Below, piece by piece: positions 1 through 5,097 of a stretch of 5,097 bases of DNA; position 1 is the stretch's first letter, and every line of letters begins with the position of its first letter. The stretch is from the NCBI GenBank assembly GCA_038239195.1, contig JBBSEZ010000592.1, forward strand, positions 1 through 5,097. Direction: 5' to 3'. Both the position numbers and the translations under genes were made by a program. Origin of the DNA: JBBSEZ01 sp038239195 (GTDB lineage Bacteria; Planctomycetota; Planctomycetia; Gemmatales; Gemmataceae). A model generated the notes under the pieces. That model was given only the letters and a program-made list of their open reading frames with translations, searched no databases and had not been told where the DNA came from.

Positions 1-69
1 GGATCGGCCTTTCGACAGGGCGAGTAAGGCGAGCGCCGGGAAATGGCAGGCTTGTCGGCCGGCCCCCCT

Positions 70-87
70 GAGCCGTCTGCCCGGCTC
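70..87. repeat. 6-bp inverted repeat (hairpin)
   Basis: GAGCCG (70-75) and CGGCTC (82-87) are perfect reverse complements around a six-base loop. After one T-T mismatch the stem can extend by two C-G pairs. No T-run follows on either strand, so it is not a canonical intrinsic terminator, although its position would suit the end of an upstream transcript. Confidence 0.4.
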
Positions 88-129
88 TGGTGGGCCGTCC
101 TACAGCAAACCAACTCCTCCCGCTCGCCT

Positions 130-149
130 AACGTCCCTGCGGGGGCGTT
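130..149. repeat. 8-bp palindromic hairpin flanked by GCTCGCC repeats
   Basis: AACGTCCC (130-137) can pair with GGGGCGTT (142-149) across a TGCG loop, with one G-U pair if read as RNA. The hairpin is flanked by direct copies of GCTCGCC at 122-128 and 150-156. The same heptamer occurs inverted (GGCGAGC) at 28-34. The arrangement resembles a dispersed intergenic palindromic (REP-like) element or a regulatory hairpin. One window cannot show whether it recurs in the genome. Confidence 0.4.
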
Positions 150-180
150 GCTCGCCGTCTCTGGATTTCGCCCCATGCTG

Positions 181-186
181 AGGAGA
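181..186 (+). promoter_or_regulatory. Shine-Dalgarno site for the PQQ-propeller gene
   Basis: AGGAGA ends five bases before the ATG at 192, a good match and spacing. The next in-frame ATG (codon 26, base 267) has only C/G-rich sequence before it and no such site, so this decides the start at 192. Confidence 0.75.
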
Positions 187-191
187 AGAGC

Positions 192-2030
192 ATGAGTGAC
201 GCCGCTTCGCAATTCACCCCCGCCCACTTGCTTCACGGAGTGACCTCCCATCCCGCGCCGGCCCCGATGCAACACCTTCCGATCGCACGGCCGCTGCGCC
301 TCTGGCCCGGCGTGCTCATCGTCGTCCTCCAGTGGGCCGTCATCAAGGTGCCCGGCCTGGTGGATGCCGATCCCTTCATGCAGTTCATGTGCATGTTCTG
401 GGGCCCGGTCGCCGGGGCCGTCGCCCTCGCGGGCTGGTGGCTGTTCGCGAGCCGGCTGCGCTGGGCCGACCGGGTGCTCGCGTTGCTCGTCTGCGCTCTG
501 GCCGGCATCGGGGCGACGTTACTCAGCCATCCGTCCTTCAAGTATGGGATGCTGATGTACGGGCTCCCGATGGTGACGACGGCCTGGGTCGGCTGGTTGC
601 TCCTCACCCCGTTCTTGAACTGGCCAATCCGACGGGCGGGACTGCTGGCGACGTTGTTGCTGGGTTGGGGGGCCTGCGACCTCGTGCGCATGGATGGCAT
701 CGACGGAAACTTCTCGGCGGAGTTGAACTGGCGCTGGGCCCTGACCGAGGAGCAGAAGTTCCGGGCGGAGAGGGCCGCCCGGCTGCTGAGCAGCGACCCC
801 CCGGCGAAGGCCTCCGGGAAAGTGCTGGAGTTGAAGCCGGGCGACTGGCCGGGCTTTCGCGGCCCCAACCGGGACGGCCGGCTGACGGGCGTGCGCATCG
901 CCACCGACTGGAAGGAAAACCCGCCGCGCGAGCTGTGGAAGCAGCGCGTGGGACCGGGGTGGTCGTCGTTCGCCGCGATCGGCGATCGGCTCTACACGCA
1001 GGAGCAGCAGGAGGACGACGAGGAAGCGGTGGTCTGCTACCGCGCCAGCACAGGCGAGGAGCTGTGGTCGCATCAGGTCGCCACGCGCTTCACCGAGGAC
1101 GTCTCGGGCGCGGGCCCGCGCGCCACGCCGACGTTCCACGAGGGCAAGATCTACGCCTTTGGCGCCAACGGCCACCTGAGCTGTCTCGACGCGATCACGG
1201 GGCGCGTCCACTGGGAGAGCGACGTCGCCAAGGGCTCCGGGGCCAAGGTCCCGCAGTGGGGCTTCTCCTCGTCGCCGCTGGTTCACCGCGGCATCGTGAG
1301 CGTCTTCGCCGGGGGCCCGGAGGGCAAGAGCGTACTGGGCTACCACGCCAAGTCGGGCAAGGTGGCCTGGTCGGCGGGCGAGGGCGAACTGAGCTACTGC
1401 TCGACGCAGCTGGCGCGCCTCGGCGGGGTGGAGCAACTGCTCATCGCGACGGAGGCCGGGCTGTCGTCGTTCCACCCGACGAAAGGGGACGTGCTCTGGC
1501 ACCACAGTTGGCCCGCGGCGAAAATCGCCCGCGTGGTGCAGCCGGCCGTGCTGAGCGAGACCGACGTGCTGATCGGCACCGGCTTCAGCGTGGGGACGCG
1601 CCGGCTGCGCGTCACGCACAAGGACAAGAAGTGGGCCGAGGAGGAGGTGTGGACCACGCGGGCGATCAAGCCCTACTACAACGACTTCGTGGTCTACAAG
1701 GACCACCTCTACGGCTTCGACGGGCCGTTCTTCACGTGTGTGCGCCTCGAAGACGGCGTGGGGCTGTGGCGGGCGCGCGGCTACGACAACGGGCAGGTGT
1801 TGCTCCTGGCCGATCAGGGGCTCCTGCTCGTGATGTCGGAGTGGGGGAAGGTGTCGCTGCTGGAGGCGAGCCCGGAGAAGCACACCGTCCTGGGGGGATT
1901 TCAGGCGTACCAGAAGGGCAAGACGTGGAACCACCCGGTGATCGCGCACGGGAAGCTGTTCGTGCGCAACGGGGAGTGGATGGCCTGCTACCAACTCGCG
2001 GAGCCAGGCAACGAGAAGGCCGGGAAGTAG
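192..2030 (+). CDS. Membrane-anchored PQQ-like beta-propeller repeat protein
   Basis: 612 residues. An N-terminal membrane region has about five hydrophobic segments (near residues 37-56, 64-85, 92-112, 117-140 and 145-164). A linker (165-215) then leads to a BamB/PQQ_2-type beta-propeller from about 216 to 602. The propeller opens with GDWPGFRGPNRDG (217-229), typical of planctomycete members of this family. Blade signatures of the G-x-x-L-W kind end at Trp 249, 292, 341, 393, 436, 487 and 526, with a last blade near 567-601, suggesting seven or eight blades. Basic residues fall in the loops after helices 2 (ASRLRWADR) and 4 (NWPIRRAG), and Arg 33 and 36 precede helix 1. By the positive-inside rule this puts the N-terminus in the cytoplasm and the propeller outside the inner membrane. 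I see no heme-binding CxxCH motif or other hallmark of quinoprotein dehydrogenases, so quinone binding and enzymatic activity are unsupported. A role in protein-protein contacts at the envelope is inference. The start is chosen by the AGGAGA site. The gene is convergent with everything downstream. Confidence 0.88.
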   Translation: MSDAASQFTPAHLLHGVTSHPAPAPMQHLPIARPLRLWPGVLIVVLQWAVIKVPGLVDADPFMQFMCMFWGPVAGAVALAGWWLFASRLRWADRVLALLVCALAGIGATLLSHPSFKYGMLMYGLPMVTTAWVGWLLLTPFLNWPIRRAGLLATLLLGWGACDLVRMDGIDGNFSAELNWRWALTEEQKFRAERAARLLSSDPPAKASGKVLELKPGDWPGFRGPNRDGRLTGVRIATDWKENPPRELWKQRVGPGWSSFAAIGDRLYTQEQQEDDEEAVVCYRASTGEELWSHQVATRFTEDVSGAGPRATPTFHEGKIYAFGANGHLSCLDAITGRVHWESDVAKGSGAKVPQWGFSSSPLVHRGIVSVFAGGPEGKSVLGYHAKSGKVAWSAGEGELSYCSTQLARLGGVEQLLIATEAGLSSFHPTKGDVLWHHSWPAAKIARVVQPAVLSETDVLIGTGFSVGTRRLRVTHKDKKWAEEEVWTTRAIKPYYNDFVVYKDHLYGFDGPFFTCVRLEDGVGLWRARGYDNGQVLLLADQGLLLVMSEWGKVSLLEASPEKHTVLGGFQAYQKGKTWNHPVIAHGKLFVRNGEWMACYQLAEPGNEKAGK

Positions 2031-2042
2031 GGGAGGAGGACC

Positions 2043-2066
2043 GCCGGGCGGGCGCCGCCCCCCGGC
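2043..2066. terminator. Possible G/C hairpin between convergent genes
   Basis: GCCGGG (2043-2048) and CCCGGC (2061-2066) are reverse complements, with two more G-C pairs possible inside after a C-C mismatch. The hairpin sits 12 bases after the stop of the plus-strand gene and 30 bases beyond the stop of the minus-strand gene, where a shared terminator would be expected. Neither strand has a T-run after it, so the terminator reading rests mainly on position. Confidence 0.3.
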
Positions 2067-2096
2067 AGTTCGCCCCACCGATCCGCCCGGGCTCGC

Positions 2097-3203
2097 TCAC
2101 CGCAGCCGTTGGAAGGTCGGCATGTCCCGGGCACCGGGCGGCGGACCGACCTTGTCGCGGTAGGCGTGATACTCGGCGAGGGCCACGCGGTTCGCGGAGC
2201 CCACGTCGAGGGGCGTCACGGAGGTCCCGCCTGCGACGAGGACGTCGCTTTGCCCGAGACCAGCGTCAAAATAGATGCCGAATTGCCGCGCTTGTGCCGG
2301 CTTCGTGGGGACCAGTCCATTGACCTGCAAGACGCGGGGCTTGCCGTCTGGGGGAAGGCTCACCAGTGCCAGGAACGGGAACTGGAGCCGCTCGCTCAGC
2401 CAGCCGTGCCATTCGCGCTGCTTCCAGGTTTGCAGGTATTCGTTGGCGGCCCACCGGCTTTCTTTCCACGGCAGCGGCCTGGCGACCACGTCGGGGCGGC
2501 GCAAGTCGAGGTAGGGAAGGAGCAGTTGGGCGTCGGTCCGGGGCACGAGCGCGGCGTAGCCGAGCCCGCAGAACAGGCCCTGTTCCGGGCGCCACGGCGC
2601 GACGTAGGTCAGAAAAATCTGGCCCTGCATGCCGCGCGAGGCGTTGACCCCGCCGACGTTCAGGGTGATCGCCCGGAAGGGCGGGCCGGTCGAGGCCTGG
2701 CGCACGGCGTCCCACTCCTGGAGGCCCACCGTGTCGTCGATCACGTCGCCGATCTCGAACAAGCCGATGCGCGCCTCCTTCCAGAGCCGAAGTTGCGCGG
2801 CGGCGGTGGGAGGAAAGCGCTTCCCGTCGTGCTCCAGGAAAGCGTCGATGGGGCGCCAGCTATCGCCCGGGGCGCCGTGCCAGAGGAATTCTTCCCAGGC
2901 CCAGTGCTCGATCTCCGGGTAGCGCCCCAGAGGCCCCTTGCCAAGGGCAATCTCGAACTGCTTGCACTTGCTCATGCCGGGCGGTTGATGCGTCGCGAAC
3001 TGCCCGAGCTCGAACTTTACCAGGTCGGGCCGCACCAGGGTGGGATCGCTGGCGCCGGGCCAACTCGCCGGCGCGGGAATGCGGGCCATGCGCTCGAGCG
3101 CGTCGAGCGCCTTGGAGACCGAGGCGGGAGGGGGCTGGCGCTCCTGGCGCTTTTCGAGGCGCTTCTGCCGCCGGCGCTTCTTCTCTTCGTCGCGTCGGGC
3201 CAT
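2097..3203 (-). CDS. Hypothetical protein of unknown family (368 aa)
   Basis: I do not recognise this protein. The start is the ATG at 3203, which has GGAG (3212-3215) eight bases upstream. A longer version from a TTG at 3224 adds seven residues but has no comparable ribosome binding site. Residues 2-23 are almost entirely Arg, Lys, Glu and Gln, forming a strongly basic probable helix; a Pro-rich break follows at 24-26. The rest (about 28-368) looks like a soluble globular protein rich in Trp and aromatics. Notable stretches are EHWAWEEFLWHG (99-110), IGDVIDDTVGLQEWD (151-165), a glycine-rich NVGGVNASRG (182-191) and VLVAGGTSVTPLDVG (321-335). There is no signal peptide, membrane helix, Cys-rich metal site or nucleotide-binding loop that I can see. 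It is the last gene of a tight minus-strand set, 39 bases after the 76-residue gene. The basic tail could contact nucleic acid or another acidic partner, but that is speculation. The gene itself is well supported by its length, start site and low-complexity-free translation. Confidence 0.8.
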   Translation of the reverse strand: MARRDEEKKRRRQKRLEKRQERQPPPASVSKALDALERMARIPAPASWPGASDPTLVRPDLVKFELGQFATHQPPGMSKCKQFEIALGKGPLGRYPEIEHWAWEEFLWHGAPGDSWRPIDAFLEHDGKRFPPTAAAQLRLWKEARIGLFEIGDVIDDTVGLQEWDAVRQASTGPPFRAITLNVGGVNASRGMQGQIFLTYVAPWRPEQGLFCGLGYAALVPRTDAQLLLPYLDLRRPDVVARPLPWKESRWAANEYLQTWKQREWHGWLSERLQFPFLALVSLPPDGKPRVLQVNGLVPTKPAQARQFGIYFDAGLGQSDVLVAGGTSVTPLDVGSANRVALAEYHAYRDKVGPPPGARDMPTFQRLR

Positions 3204-3211
3204 GACGAGGG

Positions 3212-3215
3212 CTCC
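3212..3215 (-). promoter_or_regulatory. Shine-Dalgarno site for the 368-aa gene
   Basis: GGAG on the minus strand, eight bases before the ATG at 3203. It favours this ATG over the in-frame TTG at 3224. Confidence 0.55.
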
Positions 3216-3242
3216 GGGAACCAACGTTATCTCTCTGCGGGC

Positions 3243-3473
3243 TCACTTCTCCGGCGGGGGCTCATCGAACGGCGGGGACTGTTTGAGGAACGCTTCCCAC
3301 TTGGCGAGGAGCTCGCGCTCCTTTTCGCGCTCCTTGAGGACTTGCTCGCGGCGCTCGGGGGACATCGGGCGGATGGTGTTGTCGCCGGGGCCGTCGAACA
3401 GGACGTTGATGCAGTTGCGGCTGTCGAACCCGTCGGCGTTCGGGGACACGGGCTCGGGGCGGGCATCGTTCAT
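3243..3473 (-). CDS. Small charged hypothetical protein (76 aa)
   Basis: The 76-residue product has no family I recognise. Residues 1-36 are polar and Asn/Asp-rich (NADGFDSRNCINVLFDGPGDN at about 12-32, with a single Cys at 21). Residues 39-63 (from SPERREQVLKEREKERELL onward) form a highly charged helix with coiled-coil character. The tail is Pro/Glu-rich (PPFDEPPPEK). The start is fixed by an AGGAGG site (3481-3486) seven bases upstream. The frame is open further upstream to an ATG at 3596, but that extension lies entirely inside the DUF6941-like gene in another frame and is rejected. The ATG overlaps the TGA of that gene (ATGA), so translational coupling is likely. Its small size, charge and position between two unknown genes suggest an adaptor or partner of a neighbour, which is inference. 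Confidence 0.7.
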   Translation of the reverse strand: MNDARPEPVSPNADGFDSRNCINVLFDGPGDNTIRPMSPERREQVLKEREKERELLAKWEAFLKQSPPFDEPPPEK

Positions 3474-3868
3474 GGGTTGCCCTCCTTTGATAGAATGCGG
3501 ACTTTGCAATGGGCCACGGATTCCCCCGAGGCCAGGAGTTGCACCTGGTAAAGGCCCGCCTCGGGGAACGAGCAGTCGGTCATCCGCAACATACAACGCG
3601 CTTCCTGAAGCGGGCTCGTAAACTGCAAAGGCACCTCCCGCCGACAGATCACATCGAGGTTGTCGAGCGACTCCACGAGGACCTCGATCCGCAGGTCACC
3701 CAGACCGTCCGCGAGGATCGCGAACACCACGAAAGGAAATGGCGGAGCGGGAAATTGCTCGACCGTCTTGTGCGTGAAACAGTTGACGAGCGTGACGTTG
3801 CGCGTCTTCTCCTCGACGATGAGCTTTTCGCACAGGAACAGACCGAGGGCGATCGGTGCTTTCTTCAT
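3470..3868 (-). CDS. DUF6941-like protein (132 aa)
   Basis: 132 residues, soluble, no signal peptide. The opening (LFLCEKLIVEEKTRNVTLVN) followed by FTHKTVEQFPAPPFPFVVFA (31-50) and the closing FPEAGLYQVQLLASGE (101-116) with a final beta-strand (AHCKVRILS) match the pattern I associate with DUF6941. That pattern is 'which data does this gene report, in which form', then 'FPa.hp.fvvf', then an immunoglobulin-like beta-sandwich ending in 'PG.Y.v.l...g'. The family assignment is by eye and moderately sure; the family has no established function. The start ATG at 3868 has GGGAGG (3881-3886) upstream, but with a rather long 12-base gap. It is followed with a 4-base overlap by the 76-residue gene and precedes the 368-residue gene, so these three probably form one translational unit. 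The WD40 gene ends 90 bases upstream. Confidence 0.75.
   Translation of the reverse strand: MKKAPIALGLFLCEKLIVEEKTRNVTLVNCFTHKTVEQFPAPPFPFVVFAILADGLGDLRIEVLVESLDNLDVICRREVPLQFTSPLQEARCMLRMTDCSFPEAGLYQVQLLASGESVAHCKVRILSKEGNP
3481..3486 (-). promoter_or_regulatory. Strong Shine-Dalgarno site for the 76-aa gene
   Basis: AGGAGG on the minus strand, seven bases before the ATG at 3473, lying inside the last codons of the DUF6941-like gene. It is the strongest ribosome binding site in the window. It allows both re-initiation by coupled ribosomes and independent initiation, and it decides the start against the upstream in-frame ATG at 3596. Confidence 0.75.
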
Positions 3869-3898
3869 GGCGTTTCTCGGCCTCCCGAGCCTTCTTCC

Positions 3899-3928
3899 AT
3901 TCTATCCGCTCTCCAACGACCTCCGCAA
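3899..3928 (-). promoter_or_regulatory. Candidate sigma70-type promoter ahead of the DUF6941-like gene
   Basis: On the minus strand TTGCGG (3928-3923) and TAGAAT (3904-3899) are separated by 18 bases. The -10 box matches the consensus at five of six positions; the -35 box matches only at its TTG. A transcript would start near 3892, about 25 bases before the ATG at 3868. The 90-base gap after the WD40 gene makes an internal promoter plausible, but sigma70 consensus use in this lineage is assumed. Confidence 0.3.
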
Positions 3929-3941
3929 CGCGCTTCCCGGC

Positions 3942-3956
3942 GAGCGCCTTGCGCTC
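3942..3956 (-). terminator. Hairpin just after the WD40 gene
   Basis: GAGCGC and GCGCTC pair perfectly around a three-base loop, beginning two bases after the WD40 stop codon. No T-run follows on the minus strand, so this could be a weak or factor-dependent terminator, an mRNA-stabilising hairpin, or chance in G/C-rich DNA. Confidence 0.3.
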
Positions 3957-3958
3957 CC

Positions 3959-4960
3959 TCACGGCGCCACCGCCCACACCTTCACCAGCCGATCCCCGCC
4001 CCCCGTCACCAGCCGCTTGCCGTCCGCGCTCAGCGCCAGCGCCTCCACGCCTTCCTTGTGGGCCTTCCACTTCTTGCGCTCCTTCCCTGTCCCCACGTCC
4101 CACAGCCGCACCGTTCCGTCCTCCCCCGCCGTCGCTGCCATCTTGCCGTCCGCAGCGAGCGCCACCGCTCGCACCTCCCCTTCGTGTCCCGTCAATGCGA
4201 AGCGCGCCTTTCCCGGCGCCACGTCCCAGACTTTTGCCCCGGCCTCCTTGCCCGCCGAGACGACCGTCTTGCCGTCGGCGCTGATGGCGACGGCTTGCAC
4301 GTATTTCGGATCGCCTTCGAGCGTGATGACCTCCTGGCAGGTGGTCGCGTCCCAAACGCGCACCTCGCCGAACTTCCCTGGCTCTTTCGTCGAGGCGGCG
4401 GTGACGAGGGTGCCCGCCCGGCTGTAGGCCAGGCCGCGGAAGACGTGCCCCTTGTAGCGCCTCACGTCGCGCTCCTTGTCCGCCACGGTGTCCCATAACA
4501 GGAGCGCGCCGAGCTGGCCGCGGCCCTCGAGGTCCGGCCCCTGCCCGCCCACTCCCAGGATCTTGTTGTCCGGGGCGAAGGCGACGGCCAGCCCCTTGAG
4601 CTGGGGCTCGAACCGCTCCTTGCCCGTTTGCACGTCCCAGATCTTGGGGAGGGCCACCATGCCGCCCCCCGCCAGCAACTTGCCGTCGGGGCGGAACGAC
4701 AGGCTCGTCACCGCGCCCTCCCCCAGTTGGAACGAGGCGACCTCGGCCCCCGTCTCCAGGTCCCACAGTTTCACGTTGCCCGCCCTGTCGCCCGAGGCCG
4801 CCAACTTGCCGTCAGGGCCGAACGCCACGGCCGTGACGGGCTCGACGTGGCCGCGGAGCGCGAGCAGGGGAGGATCGCCGAAGGCGCGCCGCAAGCCCCA
4901 AACAATGCCGAGGGCGACCAGGACCACGCCCAGGACCAGCAACGCTCGCTTCCACGCCAT
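3959..4960 (-). CDS. Membrane-anchored seven-bladed WD40 repeat protein
   Basis: 333 residues: a short basic start (MAWKR), one hydrophobic helix (about 6-23) and then WD40 repeats to the very C-terminus. Seven repeats can be counted, ending in (L/I/V)WD-type motifs: VKLWD (63-67), PKIWD (105-109), LLLWD (153-157), VRVWD (200-204), AKVWD (242-246), VRLWD (284-288) and a degenerate VKVWA (326-330). GH dipeptides occur at 37-38, 171-172 and 258-259. Repeats 1-2 and 5-7 keep an exact 42-residue period; repeats 3 and 4 are longer, with inserts around 139-150 and 190-198. Seven blades make a closed propeller, normally a protein-binding scaffold. There is no kinase or other catalytic domain, unlike many planctomycete WD40 proteins. 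Charges flank the helix on both sides, so topology is uncertain, and a signal peptide is less likely than an anchor. An in-frame TAA at 5003-5005 limits the start to this ATG; no Shine-Dalgarno site precedes it. Confidence 0.88.
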   Translation of the reverse strand: MAWKRALLVLGVVLVALGIVWGLRRAFGDPPLLALRGHVEPVTAVAFGPDGKLAASGDRAGNVKLWDLETGAEVASFQLGEGAVTSLSFRPDGKLLAGGGMVALPKIWDVQTGKERFEPQLKGLAVAFAPDNKILGVGGQGPDLEGRGQLGALLLWDTVADKERDVRRYKGHVFRGLAYSRAGTLVTAASTKEPGKFGEVRVWDATTCQEVITLEGDPKYVQAVAISADGKTVVSAGKEAGAKVWDVAPGKARFALTGHEGEVRAVALAADGKMAATAGEDGTVRLWDVGTGKERKKWKAHKEGVEALALSADGKRLVTGGGDRLVKVWAVAP

Positions 4961-5018
4961 CAGGAGGCCCCCCGTGGGGCCGGCGTTGGGGCCGGGGTGG
5001 ATTTATGAAAAACCCTCG
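4961..5018 (-). promoter_or_regulatory. Leader region of the WD40 gene with an A/T-rich island
   Basis: This stretch upstream of the WD40 ATG holds an in-frame stop (5003-5005), a TTTTTCATAAAT island around 5001-5012 on the minus strand that could serve as a -10 box (CATAAA, 5007-5002), and no recognisable -35 box at the usual distance. Two near-identical 12-base units (4975-4986 and 4987-4998, sharing TGGGGCCGG) lie between the island and the gene. The promoter call is weak. Confidence 0.25.
4975..4998. repeat. Two-copy 12-bp tandem repeat
   Basis: TGGGGCCGGCGT (4975-4986) is followed directly by TGGGGCCGGGGT (4987-4998), differing at one base. It lies in the WD40 leader. It could be a binding site pair or slippage in G/C-rich DNA. 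Confidence 0.5.
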
Positions 5019-5097
5019 AAAGCCCGTCCCCCCGCGCCCACCCCCCCCCCCACCACCCCCCCCCCCCCCGCGGGGCGGGCCCCCAGCCGCCCCCCCC
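5019..5097. other. C-homopolymer low-complexity end of the window
   Basis: From about 5023 the plus strand becomes almost pure C, with an 11-C run (5041-5051), a 14-C run (5056-5069) and a final 7-C run (5091-5097), interrupted by a few A and G. No gene, repeat unit or coding signal is visible. It may be a poorly resolved contig end or a true low-complexity tract; the bases here should not be trusted for annotation. Confidence 0.7.

Larger units (their letters stand above)
1..191. other. Upstream intergenic region with small inverted repeats
   Basis: No gene can be supported here. One frame reads eight codons from base 1 to a TAA at 25-27, which could be the tail of an upstream plus-strand gene but is far too short to tell. 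The rest is G/C-rich and holds several self-complementary segments: GAGCCG at 70-75 with CGGCTC at 82-87, an 8-bp hairpin at 130-149, and AGGCGAGCG at 27-35, which is the exact reverse complement of 121-129. I could not find a convincing -35/-10 pair for the downstream gene. Its ribosome binding site is at 181-186. Confidence 0.6.

Noticed and set aside
1..27. C-terminal tail of an upstream plus-strand gene
   Set aside because: Only eight codons before a TAA are visible, which cannot be told from chance.
840..2000. A true quinoprotein (PQQ-dependent) dehydrogenase
   Set aside because: The propeller shows only structural blade motifs; no CxxCH heme site, membrane-quinone pattern or vicinal Cys pair of the dehydrogenases is visible, so only the propeller fold is called.
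519..2078. A 519-codon minus-strand open frame opposite the PQQ-propeller gene
   Set aside because: Its translation is low-complexity (Arg, Pro, Leu, His) and antisense to a gene with clear domain content and a good ribosome binding site.
332..2323. A 663-codon open frame on the plus strand overlapping the PQQ-propeller gene
   Set aside because: It is a shadow frame produced by G/C-rich codon use: the translation is Arg/Gly/Ala-rich with no domain, and it runs past the end of the real gene into the antisense of the next.
2109..3551. A 480-codon plus-strand open frame opposite the 368-aa and 76-aa genes
   Set aside because: It mirrors the minus-strand codons, spans two real genes and an intergenic gap, and shows no recognisable domain; the minus-strand genes have proper ribosome binding sites and coupling.
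3474..3596. N-terminal extension of the 76-aa protein to an ATG at 3596
   Set aside because: It lies wholly inside the DUF6941-like gene in another frame, while the ATG at 3473 has an AGGAGG site at ideal distance and a coupling overlap.
3509..4498. A 329-codon plus-strand open frame opposite the DUF6941-like and WD40 genes
   Set aside because: Antisense shadow of two genes with recognisable products; composition is Arg/Pro/His-rich.
3696..4766. A 356-codon minus-strand frame overlapping the WD40 gene in another frame
   Set aside because: Gly/Arg-rich out-of-frame reading of the repeat-bearing gene, with no motif of its own.

Overview
The window is G+C-rich (about two thirds by eye). It carries five protein-coding genes that look bacterial and, from their style, planctomycetal, most likely Gemmataceae-like. 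The arguments for this are a membrane-anchored PQQ-type beta-propeller with the 'DWPGFRGPNRDG' entry motif common in planctomycete secreted propellers, a small membrane-anchored WD40 propeller, and a DUF6941-like protein next to genes of no known family. No rRNA or other phylogenetic marker is present, so the taxonomic call is an inference.

Layout. Bases 1-191 are non-coding or hold at most the last codons of an upstream gene; they contain small inverted repeats and a good ribosome binding site. Bases 192-2030 (+) encode a 612-residue protein with five predicted membrane helices followed by a PQQ-like propeller. A 66-base gap with a G/C hairpin separates it from a convergent minus-strand block. 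In transcription order that block is: a seven-bladed WD40 protein (4960-3959), a DUF6941-like protein (3868-3470), a 76-residue charged protein (3473-3243) and a 368-residue protein of unknown family (3203-2097). The DUF6941-like and 76-residue genes overlap by four bases (ATGA), and the 368-residue gene starts 39 bases later. These three are therefore probably co-translated; the WD40 gene lies 90 bases upstream and may or may not share their transcript. From about 5019 to the end the sequence degenerates into C homopolymers, which looks like a low-quality contig end or an extreme low-complexity tract.

How the genes work together. Both propellers carry N-terminal membrane segments and are probably envelope-associated scaffolds. 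Neither shows catalytic residues that would name a reaction. The coupled three-gene set is the least explained part of the window and the best candidate for something undescribed, but nothing in the sequence reveals its job. I see no tRNA, rRNA, CRISPR array, transposase, integrase or recognisable defence, toxin-antitoxin or secretion gene.
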